A stretch of 64,000 nt of DNA from Christiangramia salexigens (GTDB lineage Bacteria > Bacteroidota > Bacteroidia > Flavobacteriales > Flavobacteriaceae), in the NCBI RefSeq assembly GCF_001889005.1, contig NZ_CP018153.1, positions 1,150,501 through 1,214,500 of the forward strand, in the 5' to 3' direction. The translations under genes and the position numbers were made by a program. The stretch's first letter is position 1, and each line of letters opens with the position of its first letter. This document shows, piece after piece, positions 17,075 to 24,499 of this stretch. Below the pieces are notes generated by a model that saw only the letters and a list, made by a program, of their open reading frames with translations, made no database searches and was not told the origin of the DNA.

Positions 17075-18208
17075 ATGCACAAAAAGATGAAACACAGATT
17101 AATTACGTTCAAAAAAATCTACACATTTTTATTCTATTGTCTAATTTGTTTTAGTTGTCATGCTCAGGATGAAGGGAAACCAATTATTTCAATATCGGGT
17201 AATAAGATTAGTGCTAAAGAACTAACAATGAAAATTGATAGCATAATGAGCGCTACGGACATACCTGGTTTGTCAATAGCCGTTATAAATGATAATGAAA
17301 TTGTTTATCATAGGGTTTTCGGAGTAATAAACACAGAAACGGATATACCTGTTAGTGAGAAAACTATATTTGAGGGAGCCTCTTTAAGCAAACCGATTTT
17401 CGCCTACTTTGTAATGAAAATGGTAGAGCAAAAAGTTATTGACTTGGACAAACCACTATATAAGTATTTGGAACATCCAAATATGTCAGAACATTCGCGT
17501 GAAGAATACAAATTTATAACTGCCAGAATGGTATTATCCCATCGCACAGGTTTCCCCAACCACGCCAATGAGGAAAAAATAACACTGGCATTTCCGCCGG
17601 GAACAGATTTTTTGTACTCTGGAGAAGCTTTTCAATATTTAGCTAAAGTTATATGTAAATTGAAAGGTATCGACATTGAAGGTGATTTGAATTCATTATT
17701 TCGTACCGAGGTTACAGAGCAATTGAATATGCCGCACAGTACCTTTGTCTGGAACAATTATTTAGCTACTCATAAAGCTAATGGACACGAGGAAAATAAT
17801 CAGCCAACAAACAATAGTCCAGGAAATGGAAATTGGAATGGAAAGACGTTCAGTTCATATTCAAGTCTTCATAGTGAATCTTCAGAATATGCAAATTTTT
17901 TAATTGCATTACTAAAACAGACGGGCTTAGAAAGAGATTCATTTGTCGAAATGTTCACTGAACACACGCATTTTAAAGATAGTAATCCCTTGAAACAGCA
18001 AATTGGGCAAACGGGTTGGGGATTGGGTATAACTCAAAAAAAAACAGAATACGGAACAATGCATATGCATACAGGTAATAATCATGACTTTCAATCTTAT
18101 ATGATGATATTGCCTGAAAAGGATTTCGGGATAGTTTTCTTTACCAATAGTGGAAAGGCAATCCCGTTTATTCAAGGACTTAATTCTGTTATTGGCCCTG
18201 TTTTCTAA
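17075..18208 (+). CDS. cassette 15, gene 1: serine beta-lactamase-like hydrolase
   Basis: A 377-residue secreted or lipid-anchored protein (FSCHAQ near residue 28) of the beta-lactamase/PBP4-like (class C, esterase EstB) family. The active-site serine is in SLSK (ASLSKPIF, about residue 107), the second motif is YSG (LYSGEAFQY), and the third is HTG (MHTGNNHDF) in place of KTG. Such proteins may be D-aminopeptidases, esterases or peptidoglycan hydrolases; true beta-lactamase activity is not implied. It opens a four-gene cassette whose later genes are a membrane protein, a sigma factor and a membrane partner, and it starts about 110 bp after the core. Confidence 0.87.
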   Translation: MHKKMKHRLITFKKIYTFLFYCLICFSCHAQDEGKPIISISGNKISAKELTMKIDSIMSATDIPGLSIAVINDNEIVYHRVFGVINTETDIPVSEKTIFEGASLSKPIFAYFVMKMVEQKVIDLDKPLYKYLEHPNMSEHSREEYKFITARMVLSHRTGFPNHANEEKITLAFPPGTDFLYSGEAFQYLAKVICKLKGIDIEGDLNSLFRTEVTEQLNMPHSTFVWNNYLATHKANGHEENNQPTNNSPGNGNWNGKTFSSYSSLHSESSEYANFLIALLKQTGLERDSFVEMFTEHTHFKDSNPLKQQIGQTGWGLGITQKKTEYGTMHMHTGNNHDFQSYMMILPEKDFGIVFFTNSGKAIPFIQGLNSVIGPVF

Positions 18209-18219
18209 AATAAATTAAT

Positions 18220-18564
18220 ATGGATACAACAACACAAGAAACGATATTAGGGGTTGGATTTTTTACCTCGATTATTATAATCTTTTTCATCCTTATCCGA
18301 TACACTTATTTGGTAAGGAAGGCAATGGCCGAGAATGGTCAGGCACCATCAAAAGCAATCACAAAAATTAAATTCTTAAGTATTGGCGGAATCTTAATAG
18401 GACTAGGTTTTGGACTGATGGTCTCTTCTATATTCACATTTTTTGATTTGAAAGAAGGTACAGCGGACTTATTGATTTGGGGAACAATAATAATTTTTGG
18501 TGGTATTGGACTTATTACTGCACACTTTTTAGACCAGAAGTTTGAGCGAACGAATAGAAGATAA
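18220..18564 (+). CDS. cassette 15, gene 2: three-helix membrane protein (DUF6249-like)
   Basis: A 114-residue inner-membrane protein with three hydrophobic helices (about residues 9-30, 49-71 and 82-101) and short basic ends. It resembles the DUF6249 family, small membrane proteins that in Bacteroidota often sit next to an ECF sigma factor gene. It starts 11 bp after the hydrolase stop codon and overlaps the sigma-factor start by 23 bp, so the genes are probably translated together from one mRNA. It may be part of the signal-sensing unit for the sigma factor. Confidence 0.75.
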   Translation: MDTTTQETILGVGFFTSIIIIFFILIRYTYLVRKAMAENGQAPSKAITKIKFLSIGGILIGLGFGLMVSSIFTFFDLKEGTADLLIWGTIIIFGGIGLITAHFLDQKFERTNRR

Positions 18565-19120
18565 TGACCGAGAGCTTGTAATTAAGGTGCAGAATGGGGA
18601 TTTGAATGCTTTTTCTATTCTGGTGGATAAGTATAAAAATAAATCTCTGTCTCTAGCTGTGTCAATCGTAAAAGACACCTTCCTAGGAGAGGATATTATT
18701 CAAGAGGTATTTATAAAAGTCCATTCTAAGATTAAGAACTTTAGGTTCAAATCAAAATTTTCAACTTGGCTTTATCGTATTGTAGTCAACACATCCTACA
18801 ATGAACTGAAAAAGAGAAAACATACTATTCCAATTTCAATCTATGAAATCTCAGAAGATGTGAGACCAGGGTCAACTAATGGAAAATCATTGAGTATAGA
18901 AGAACAAAAAAAATACATTAAATATGGAATGATGCTGTTAAAAGAAGATGAAGCCCTTATTTTACGCCTATTCTATCTTTGCGAAAACAGCATTAAAGAA
19001 ATAGAAGATATTACAAATTTCAATTCGTCCAAGATTCGCGTTAATTTACATAGAGGAAGAAAAAACTTAAAACGAAAGCTCATATCAATATTGGGTGCAG
19101 AAATCGATAGTTTATTATGA
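18542..19120 (+). CDS. cassette 15, gene 3: ECF RNA polymerase sigma factor
   Basis: A 192-residue sigma-70 family protein. Region 2 is at about residues 20-95 (DAFxxLVDKY-type opening, GEDIIQEVFIKVHSKI, FSTWLYRIVVNTSYNELKKRK), the region that binds core RNA polymerase and the -10 element. Region 4 (about 120-185) ends in SKIRVNLHRGRKNLKRKL, the -35-binding helix. The TTG at 18542 is the best start; it lies inside the previous gene. An ECF sigma factor inside a mobile cassette could switch on host genes or its own cassette. Its target promoter is unknown. Confidence 0.88.
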   Translation: MSERIEDNDRELVIKVQNGDLNAFSILVDKYKNKSLSLAVSIVKDTFLGEDIIQEVFIKVHSKIKNFRFKSKFSTWLYRIVVNTSYNELKKRKHTIPISIYEISEDVRPGSTNGKSLSIEEQKKYIKYGMMLLKEDEALILRLFYLCENSIKEIEDITNFNSSKIRVNLHRGRKNLKRKLISILGAEIDSLL

Positions 19121-19434
19121 AAAACGAAGACTTTAAAAAACTCATCGAACGAAGTGAGATAAAGACAAGTGCTGATTTTACAGTCAAGTTGATGGATAAT
19201 ATTAAATTATCTGAACTGAAACCAAATCAACTTAAGATTTGGTCTTTATGGAAAGTGGTCATAGGCTTTATATTAATTTCTGGACTTACCATCTTTGGCT
19301 GTTACTTTTTTCAAAAGATTAAAGTGCTATCTGGAAGTTTATTTATTCCAGTTATAGTCTCATTGATTCTTTTAGTGGCTTTAAACCATCTGATTGTACT
19401 TAATAAATGGCATCAAACTACATCAATAGAATAA
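19117..19434 (+). CDS. cassette 15, gene 4: probable anti-sigma-type membrane protein
   Basis: A 105-residue protein with a soluble N-terminal part (about 1-40) and two membrane helices (about 45-67 and 73-94). The start ATG overlaps the sigma-factor stop codon (ATGA), the usual arrangement for a sigma/anti-sigma pair, so it probably holds the sigma factor at the membrane. There is no zinc-binding HxxxCxxC motif, and the assignment rests on position and layout, not on recognised family similarity. Confidence 0.6.
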   Translation: MKNEDFKKLIERSEIKTSADFTVKLMDNIKLSELKPNQLKIWSLWKVVIGFILISGLTIFGCYFFQKIKVLSGSLFIPVIVSLILLVALNHLIVLNKWHQTTSIE

Positions 19435-19474
19435 TAAAAAACAAAATGGTTAGGATCCGCAACTTGGAAAGCCT

Positions 19475-19609
19475 GCACATAACACAGTATATAAAAAATA
19501 GCGTAAAAGTCCTATACAAAAAGTTAGTTTTGTAAATTCATATTCGATTATTATCTGAAAAGTTGGTGCGTTAAACCCGCTACTTTTCATATACTAGACC
19601 GTTGTGTGT
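19475..19609 (+). repeat. attC site 15 (second repeat family)
   Basis: R'' GCACATAAC at 19475 is the exact reverse complement of the opening GTTATGTGC; R' GTTGTGTGT at 19601. The inner sequence is unlike class A-C: left arm ACAGTATATAAAAAATAGCG, right arm CGCTACTTTTCATATACTAG; the arms still pair. Confidence 0.85.
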
Positions 19610-19622
19610 AATTTTTCGAGAA

Positions 19623-20045
19623 ATGATTAAAAATAAAATTAAAGGATTAGGAGAAGTTATTTTGAGAGTAAATAACATGGAAAAGATGAAAAATTTCTAT
19701 CAAGAAATCATCGGACTTCAATTAATTCAAGAATCAGAAAATTATACTTTCTTTAAAATCGCCGAAGGGTATAAAGGTCATAATCAGACTCTCGCATTAT
19801 TTGCAAAAACAAACTTAAACGCCTTCAATGAAAAATTTGAAGATATAAATTTCAAAAAAAGTTCTCTACATCATTTCGCACTGGAAATAGATAAAAAGGA
19901 CTATGATGAAATTTTGCAATTATGCAAAAATTTTCAACTAGAGCATACCACAGAAAAATTTGATTGGATAAAATGGAAATCTATTTTCATTAAAGATCCT
20001 GAAAACAATGTTATAGAATTTGTTTGTCATGATTCCAATTTATAA
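19623..20045 (+). CDS. cassette 16: VOC/glyoxalase-like protein
   Basis: From ATG 19623 the product is 140 residues of the vicinal oxygen chelate superfamily, the fold of glyoxalase I, bleomycin-resistance proteins and FosA. Two beta-alpha-beta-beta-beta modules are visible: the first (about 5-55) begins LGEVILRVNNMEKMKNFYQEI, the second (about 85-135) begins LHHFALEI and ends IKDPENNVIEFV with the typical metal-site glutamate. The histidine in HHF and the last glutamate are metal-ligand candidates. The substrate cannot be told from sequence. The TTG at 19602 belongs to the core. Confidence 0.85.
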   Translation: MIKNKIKGLGEVILRVNNMEKMKNFYQEIIGLQLIQESENYTFFKIAEGYKGHNQTLALFAKTNLNAFNEKFEDINFKKSSLHHFALEIDKKDYDEILQLCKNFQLEHTTEKFDWIKWKSIFIKDPENNVIEFVCHDSNL

Positions 20046-20130
20046 TTAATAATTCGAAGAACTTAAGTTCTATATGCTGGAAAAGGAATTTCAGTATTTT
20101 AGAATACCACATAATTGGGGTAAAAAAACT

Positions 20131-20267
20131 ACACACAACAACGGTTCATCGCCAATAAGCGGCAGCGTTAGTAAGAAAATAATTAACTTGACCAACAACA
20201 AAACACTAAGCCGACAATTCCGTGTCCCTTACTACGCCAACTGGCGATAACCGAGAACGTTGGCAGC
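20131..20267 (+). repeat. attC site 16 (arm class B)
   Basis: R'' ACACACAAC at 20131 is the exact reverse complement of the opening GTTGTGTGT; R' GTTGGCAGC at 20259 (preceded by AGAAC instead of AGACC). Confidence 0.9.
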
Positions 20268-20286
20268 AAACTAAACATTAATATAG

Positions 20287-20931
20287 ATGAAAACATATTT
20301 TTCTGACTTAATTCCTAGACTTCAGAAATATTCGAGAAAACTTGATGATCTAACCTTATTAACTGACCAACATTGGGTGTTAATTGATGGTTTAGGAAAC
20401 TCGAAAAATGTATTCATATTTAAAAAAGATAATACCTTATTACTATCAAAAAATGGCAATGTTATAAAAGGGAATTGGGAATATTTAGGCAATAACTCTC
20501 TATTAATAGATCTTGATGAAAGCTATCTATATAAACATGGGTTTTTCGATGAGAACATTTTAGCTTTAAAAGTTGATAGTAAAAAAGAATACACTTTTTT
20601 AGTTAATGAAAATAAATTCGAAGGAGAACTAAATAATCTAGAAAGCATATTTAAATTTCTTGAAGAAAAATACCTCAGAAAGTCTCCAGGTGAAAAAGAG
20701 TCAACAATAGGAAGAGTGCTTGACGATTCAGATATACCTAAAAATCATAAAAAGATTGAAAAACGACTTAGTGATGGAAATATCTTAACCATCTATTCAA
20801 CTTCAGAAAAAACAGATGATTTTAATATTGGAGATAGAGTTTCAATAAATGGCAGAATTCCAAAAGATGGTAATTATCATTATGGTTGGACCGGTGGTAT
20901 AACTGTCCAAAATGGTAAAATTAGATGGTAA
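20287..20931 (+). CDS. cassette 17: soluble protein of unknown function
   Basis: A 214-residue protein without a signal peptide or membrane helix, so probably cytoplasmic. The N-terminal half (about 1-125) is made of short strands with a lysine/asparagine-rich turn pattern (IFKKDNTLLLSKNGNVIKG looks like a beta-hairpin with sequence similar to stress- or adhesin-type repeats). The C-terminal half ends with a glycine-rich segment (INGRIPKDGNYHYGWTGGI). No family is recognised. ATG 20287 is 28 bp after the core, and the gene ends 12 bp before R''. Confidence 0.6.
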   Translation: MKTYFSDLIPRLQKYSRKLDDLTLLTDQHWVLIDGLGNSKNVFIFKKDNTLLLSKNGNVIKGNWEYLGNNSLLIDLDESYLYKHGFFDENILALKVDSKKEYTFLVNENKFEGELNNLESIFKFLEEKYLRKSPGEKESTIGRVLDDSDIPKNHKKIEKRLSDGNILTIYSTSEKTDDFNIGDRVSINGRIPKDGNYHYGWTGGITVQNGKIRW

Positions 20932-20942
20932 CTCCTACGTCA

Positions 20943-21079
20943 GCTGCCAACAACAGTTCATCGCCAATAGCCGGCACCGTTAGAAAGAAAATAATTAACT
21001 TGACCAACGAACTAATACTAAGCCGACAAATCCGTGTCCCCTACTCCGCTAACTGACTGTAACCGAGACCGTTATCTGC
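20943..21079 (+). repeat. attC site 17 (partly degraded)
   Basis: R'' GCTGCCAAC at 20943 is the exact reverse complement of the opening GTTGGCAGC; R' GTTATCTGC at 21071. The right arm (CCGCTAACTGACTGTAACC) no longer pairs fully with the left arm. Confidence 0.85.
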
Positions 21080-21099
21080 AATTAAATAAACACAGAAAA

Positions 21100-21573
21100 A
21101 TGGAAGAAACACTTAAACTCGCCAAATCTGAATTAGGAATACGTAAGCCTGTTAAAGAAGTTTTTAATGCGTTTATTGAACCGGATATAACGACAAAATT
21201 TTGGTTTACCCATAGTTCAGGAAAAGTTAAAGAAGGAGCTACCATAGAATGGAGGTGGGAAATGTATAATTTGATTATTCCAGTAACTGTTCTAGAAGTC
21301 GTTGACAATAAAAAGATACTTATTGAGTGGGGAGAAGGAATGTATCAGTCAACTGTATTATGGGAATTTAATTCGGTAAATGATAACCTGACATTTTTGA
21401 CAATTAAAAATTACGGTTTCAAAGGAAACGATGATGAATTATTGGCTCAAATTAAAGATTCAACAAAGGGATTTAGATTCGTACTATCTGGATTGAAATC
21501 TTGGTTAGAGTATAAAATACAATTGAGATTAGTAGAAGATGCTTTTCCTATAGAACTAATGACAAAAAAATAA
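21100..21573 (+). CDS. cassette 18, gene 1: AHSA1-type SRPBCC protein
   Basis: From ATG 21100 the product is 157 residues with the SRPBCC (START-like) fold, in the AHSA1 (activator of Hsp90 ATPase homologue 1) group. Typical features: the early helix KPVKEVFNAFIEPDITTKFW, the WRWEMYN strand, and the long C-terminal helix that closes a hydrophobic pocket (RFVLSGLKSWLEYKIQLRLVE). Such proteins bind small hydrophobic molecules; the ligand is unknown. It is followed after 26 bp by a VOC gene in the same cassette, a pairing also seen elsewhere in Bacteroidota genomes, where the two may act on related compounds. Confidence 0.85.
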   Translation: MEETLKLAKSELGIRKPVKEVFNAFIEPDITTKFWFTHSSGKVKEGATIEWRWEMYNLIIPVTVLEVVDNKKILIEWGEGMYQSTVLWEFNSVNDNLTFLTIKNYGFKGNDDELLAQIKDSTKGFRFVLSGLKSWLEYKIQLRLVEDAFPIELMTKK

Positions 21574-21599
21574 TACTTATACAACACGAAAGCAAGAGA

Positions 21600-21968
21600 A
21601 TGATAAGAACAGAGGCTATAATTGGAGTCTGCAATGTCGAAAAAAGTTCAAAATGGTATCAAAAACTTTTAGGCTGCAAAAGCAATCACGGAGGACAGTA
21701 TTTTGAAATATTAGCAGACCAATACGAAACTACCATTCTTAACCTACATAAATGGGAAGAACATGGCCATCCGACATTAAATAATCCAAAAATGGCAGAA
21801 AACGGACTTATTTTATATTTCCGTGTAGATAATTTGGAGGAAATATGGCAGAATGCCAAAAGTTTGAGTGCCGTAATTGAAGAAGAACCCAATTTGAACC
21901 AAAATTCAGGAAGGAAAGAATTTTCAATTAGAGATATAGACAACTACTATTTGATAATTTCATTGTAA
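21600..21968 (+). CDS. cassette 18, gene 2: bleomycin-resistance-like VOC protein
   Basis: A 122-residue protein with one full VOC unit (two beta-alpha-beta-beta-beta modules). Seen: the N-terminal strand AIIGVCNVEKSSKWYQKLLGCKSNHGG, the histidine in NLHKWEEHGHP, and the C-terminal FSIRDIDNYYLIIS, where the last aspartate/asparagine-aromatic motif replaces the usual DPxGNxxE. It belongs to the bleomycin-resistance/dioxygenase-type subgroup that often binds rather than cleaves its ligand. It is co-transcribed with the AHSA1 gene and ends 22 bp before R''. Confidence 0.8.
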   Translation: MIRTEAIIGVCNVEKSSKWYQKLLGCKSNHGGQYFEILADQYETTILNLHKWEEHGHPTLNNPKMAENGLILYFRVDNLEEIWQNAKSLSAVIEEEPNLNQNSGRKEFSIRDIDNYYLIISL

Positions 21969-21990
21969 AAACAGACTGAGAATAAAAAAA

Positions 21991-22189
21991 GCAGATAACA
22001 CTGTATATAGCAAATAGGGCATTCGGTAGTTTACGAAAGTCCAGTGCTATTTACCAACACCGCCAAATCGTTGATTTGGTTTTAAGAATGAATAAATTAA
22101 AAACAAAATACAACGTTTTGGCTAAGTGCAAACCTGAAAGATTATCTCTTTCTACTGCCCTACTTGCCATATACTAACCGTTAGGCAGC
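21991..22189 (+). repeat. attC site 18 (second repeat family, long)
   Basis: R'' GCAGATAAC at 21991 is the exact reverse complement of the opening GTTATCTGC; R' GTTAGGCAGC at 22180. It is 199 bp, with left arm CTGTATATAGCAAATAGGGC pairing with GCCCTACTTGCCATATAC; the loop holds CCAAATCGTTGATTTGG, another short hairpin. Confidence 0.85.
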
Positions 22190-22203
22190 ATAATTTTTTC
22201 GTG

Positions 22204-22247
22204 TTGGGAACTTCTAATTTTTTACTTATCTTTGACGTTAGTAACGT
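22204..22247 (+). promoter_or_regulatory. cassette 19 promoter with palindromic operator
   Basis: A Bacteroidota-type -7 box TATCTTTG (22227-22234) with GTTG about 20 bp upstream (22203-22206). Directly downstream is the perfect palindrome ACGTTA-G-TAACGT (22235-22247), a likely binding site for the HigA antitoxin. Confidence 0.6.
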
Positions 22248-22262
22248 GAAACAAAATTATTT

Positions 22263-22544
22263 GTGATTAAAACTTTTGCAGACAAAGAAGCTGACAAAAT
22301 TTGGAACGGGACCCAATCGAGAAAGCTTCCTGCTAATATTCAAAATGTAACAAGAAGAAAACTGAGAATGATAAATAATGCTCAAAATATAAATGACTTA
22401 AGAATTCCTCCAGCGAATCATTTAGAAAAGTTGAGCGGGAATTTAGAAGGTTTTCATAGCATTAGAATTAATAAGCAATGGAGAATAATATTCAAATGGG
22501 AAAATGACAATGCTTTTGAAGTTCAAATTGTTGATTACCATTAA
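22263..22544 (+). CDS. higB: cassette 19, gene 1: HigB-type toxin (RelE/ParE superfamily)
   Basis: A 93-residue toxin of the HigB/RelE-like mRNA interferase family (plasmid maintenance system killer type). It starts with GTG at 22263 and shows the family pattern IKTFADKEADKIWNG, RRKLRMINNA, and the C-terminal GFHSIRINKQWRIIFKW with the conserved arginines (R in SIRI and WRII) that act on ribosome-bound mRNA. It precedes the antitoxin gene, the toxin-first order typical of higBA. The cassette has its own promoter and palindromic operator, so it does not depend on upstream read-through. A nearly identical second copy (23683) has a stop codon. Confidence 0.9.
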   Translation: MIKTFADKEADKIWNGTQSRKLPANIQNVTRRKLRMINNAQNINDLRIPPANHLEKLSGNLEGFHSIRINKQWRIIFKWENDNAFEVQIVDYH

Positions 22545-22562
22545 TTTTAAAAAGATAAAAAA

Positions 22563-22862
22563 ATGAAAAAGTTAGAAAATATACATCCTGGAGAAATCTT
22601 GAAAGAAGAATTTTTAGATCCAATGGAAATTACTGCATATCGACTTTCTAAAGAAACTTTTATTCCGCAGACAAGAATAAGCGAAATCATAAAAAAGAAA
22701 AGAAGAATAACTGCTGACACCGCTCTTCGACTTTCAAAATATTTTGGAACCACAGCAAAATTTTGGCTGGGATTGCAAGATGATTATGATTTAGAAGAAG
22801 AAAAATCTTTAAAGGAGAAAGAATTCAATAACATAAAACCGTTAGAAAACAACGCAGCCTAA
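22563..22862 (+). CDS. higA: cassette 19, gene 2: HigA antitoxin (HTH_XRE)
   Basis: A 99-residue antitoxin and autoregulator with an XRE-type helix-turn-helix (about 20-70; AYRLSKETFIPQTRISEIIKKK). The N-terminal motif HPGEILKEEFLDPM is the VapI/HigA signature. It starts 18 bp after the toxin stop codon and ends in the R'' of the attC (its TAA is inside GCAGCCTAAC). HigA binds and blocks HigB and represses the operon, probably through the palindrome at 22235. Confidence 0.92.
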   Translation: MKKLENIHPGEILKEEFLDPMEITAYRLSKETFIPQTRISEIIKKKRRITADTALRLSKYFGTTAKFWLGLQDDYDLEEEKSLKEKEFNNIKPLENNAA

Positions 22863-23002
22863 CAACGGTTATCACAAATAACGGGTTTATCGAAAAAGTG
22901 TAATTCAGTATCCTAAGTAAGAAAACAACTAAGCCAACTCCCGAAGCATCGGGACGCGTCCCTTACTCCGCCAACTTGCGTTAACCGGGACCGTTAGGAT
23001 GC
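22854..23002 (+). repeat. attC site 19 (loop hairpin variant)
   Basis: R'' GCAGCCTAAC at 22854 mirrors GTTAGGCAGC with one mismatch; R' GTTAGGATGC at 22993. The loop carries CCCGAAGCATCGGG, a short perfect hairpin that makes the site about 149 bp. Confidence 0.88.
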
Positions 23003-23018
23003 AATGCAACAGAATTAG

Positions 23019-23468
23019 ATGAAAGAACTTAAACAATTAAAACTTCTATTAATAATATCTCATTCATTGATACCAATTGCTGCTGGACACGGATTAGGAA
23101 TTTTATTTCTTTTTGAAATTATAAGTCCGATCAGAATATTCCAGAACGGAATTTTATTTGATATCAACGCGGAATTTCAAGATAGATTGATGCTTGTTGG
23201 TCTAATTTCAATATTGAGCAAAATAATTCTAATTATAAGCTTAATAATAAAGAACTCAAAATTCAAGAATTGGCTGACAATTTCTGGAATCTTTGTTCTA
23301 TGGTTTGCAACATACATCCTGACTAAAAAACCCGATATTGATTCATTAGCTGACTTACCTTTAATAACAAGTTTAATTGCAATAATATTATCGGTAGTAG
23401 TCCTGATTAAAACGCTAAACAAAGAACTAAAACTAAAGAAGAAAGGTATAGTTAAGCACTGCACCTAA
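23019..23468 (+). CDS. cassette 20: four-helix membrane protein
   Basis: A 149-residue inner-membrane protein with four hydrophobic segments (about residues 8-35, 54-76, 83-100 and 113-134) and a basic C-terminal end (KELKLKKKG). The first helix contains HSLIPIAAGHG, histidine and glycine-rich, which might be functional. Not recognised. ATG 23019 is 26 bp after the core; the stop codon overlaps R''. It lies between the two HigBA cassettes, which shows that these were not a simple tandem duplication. Confidence 0.65.
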   Translation: MKELKQLKLLLIISHSLIPIAAGHGLGILFLFEIISPIRIFQNGILFDINAEFQDRLMLVGLISILSKIILIISLIIKNSKFKNWLTISGIFVLWFATYILTKKPDIDSLADLPLITSLIAIILSVVVLIKTLNKELKLKKKGIVKHCT

Positions 23469-23609
23469 CAACGGTTATCGCAAATAGACGGCACCATTAG
23501 AAAGATAATAATTAACTTGATCAACTATTAAATCACTAAGCCGACTCCCGAAGCGTCGGGACGCGTCCCTTACTCCGCCAACTTGCGTTAACCGGGACCG
23601 TTAGGCAGC
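23461..23609 (+). repeat. attC site 20 (loop hairpin variant)
   Basis: R'' GCACCTAAC at 23461 mirrors the opening GTTAGGATGC with small changes; R' GTTAGGCAGC at 23600. The loop has CCCGAAGCGTCGGG. Confidence 0.88.
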
Positions 23610-23623
23610 ATAATTTTTTCGTG

Positions 23624-23667
23624 TTGGGAACTTCTAATTTTTTACTTATCTTTGACGTTAGTAACGT
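23624..23667 (+). promoter_or_regulatory. cassette 21 promoter with palindromic operator
   Basis: Identical to the cassette 19 promoter: TATCTTTG at 23647-23654 followed by the palindrome ACGTTAGTAACGT (23655-23667). Confidence 0.6.
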
Positions 23668-23682
23668 GAAACAAAATTATTT

Positions 23683-23964
23683 GTGATTAAAACATTTGCA
23701 GACAAAGAAGCTGACAAAATTTGGAACGGTACCCAATCGAGAAAGCTTCCTGCTAATATTCAAAATGTAACAAGAAGAAAACTGAGAATGATAAATAATG
23801 CTTAAAATATAAATGACTTAAGAATTCCTCCAGCGAATCATTTAGAAAAATTGAGCGGGAATTTAGAAGGTTTTCATAGCATTAGAGTTAATAAGCAATG
23901 GAGAATAATATTCAAATGGGAAAATGACAATGCTTTTGAAGTTCAAATTGTTGATTACCATTAA
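23683..23964 (+). pseudogene. higB: cassette 21, gene 1: HigB toxin broken by a nonsense mutation
   Basis: Second copy of the HigB gene at 22263. CAA at codon 41 has become TAA (23803-23805), which cuts the toxin to 40 of 93 residues and removes both catalytic arginines. Other differences from copy 1 are almost all synonymous (one isoleucine to valine change downstream), so the inactivation is recent relative to the duplication. The downstream region has no good restart before the antitoxin. Confidence 0.9.
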
Positions 23965-23982
23965 TTTTAAAAACATAAAAAA

Positions 23983-24282
23983 ATGAAAAAGTTAGAAAAT
24001 ATACATCCTGGAGAAATCTTGAAAGAAGAATTTTTAGATCCAATGGAAATTACTGCATATCGACTTTCTAAAGAAACTTTTATTCCGCAGACAAGAATAA
24101 GTGAAATCATAAAAAAGAAAAGAAGAATAACTGCTGACACCGCTCTTCGACTTTCAAAATATTTTGGAACCACGGCAAAATTTTGGCTGGGATTGCAAGA
24201 TGATTATGATTTAGAAGAAGAAAAATCTTTAAAGGAGAAAGAATTCAATAACATAAAACCGTTAGAAAATAACGCAGCCTAA
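23983..24282 (+). CDS. higA: cassette 21, gene 2: HigA antitoxin, second copy
   Basis: The protein is identical to the 99-residue HigA at 22563; only synonymous changes are seen in the DNA (for example AGC to AGT, GCA to GCG). Its own toxin is dead, so this intact copy would act only as an extra source of antitoxin against the toxin of cassette 19, or against plasmid- or phage-borne relatives, and as an extra repressor of both promoters. It keeps HPGEILKEEFLDPM and the XRE helix-turn-helix. The TAA lies inside R''. Confidence 0.92.
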   Translation: MKKLENIHPGEILKEEFLDPMEITAYRLSKETFIPQTRISEIIKKKRRITADTALRLSKYFGTTAKFWLGLQDDYDLEEEKSLKEKEFNNIKPLENNAA

Positions 24283-24422
24283 CAACGGTTATCACAAATA
24301 ACGGGTTTTATCGAAAAAGTGTAATTCAGTATCCTAAGTAAGAAAACAACTAAGCCAACTCCCGAAGCATCGGGATGCGTCCCCTACTCCGCCAACTTGC
24401 GTTAACCGGGACCGTTGTGCAA
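24274..24422 (+). repeat. attC site 21 (loop hairpin variant)
   Basis: R'' GCAGCCTAAC at 24274 mirrors GTTAGGCAGC with one mismatch; R' GTTGTGCAAAATGC at 24414. Nearly identical to attC site 19. Confidence 0.88.
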
Positions 24423-24499
24423 AATGCAAAGAATGTTCGATCTAAATAAGAAAATTGGTAAACGGAGGTTATCTAAAAAAATATGTTTTAATAAACTGA

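Noticed and set aside
17075..18208. Antibiotic-resistance beta-lactamase
   Set aside because: SLSK/YSG/HTG is present, but this pattern is shared by esterases and D-aminopeptidases; no feature specific for a resistance class was seen.
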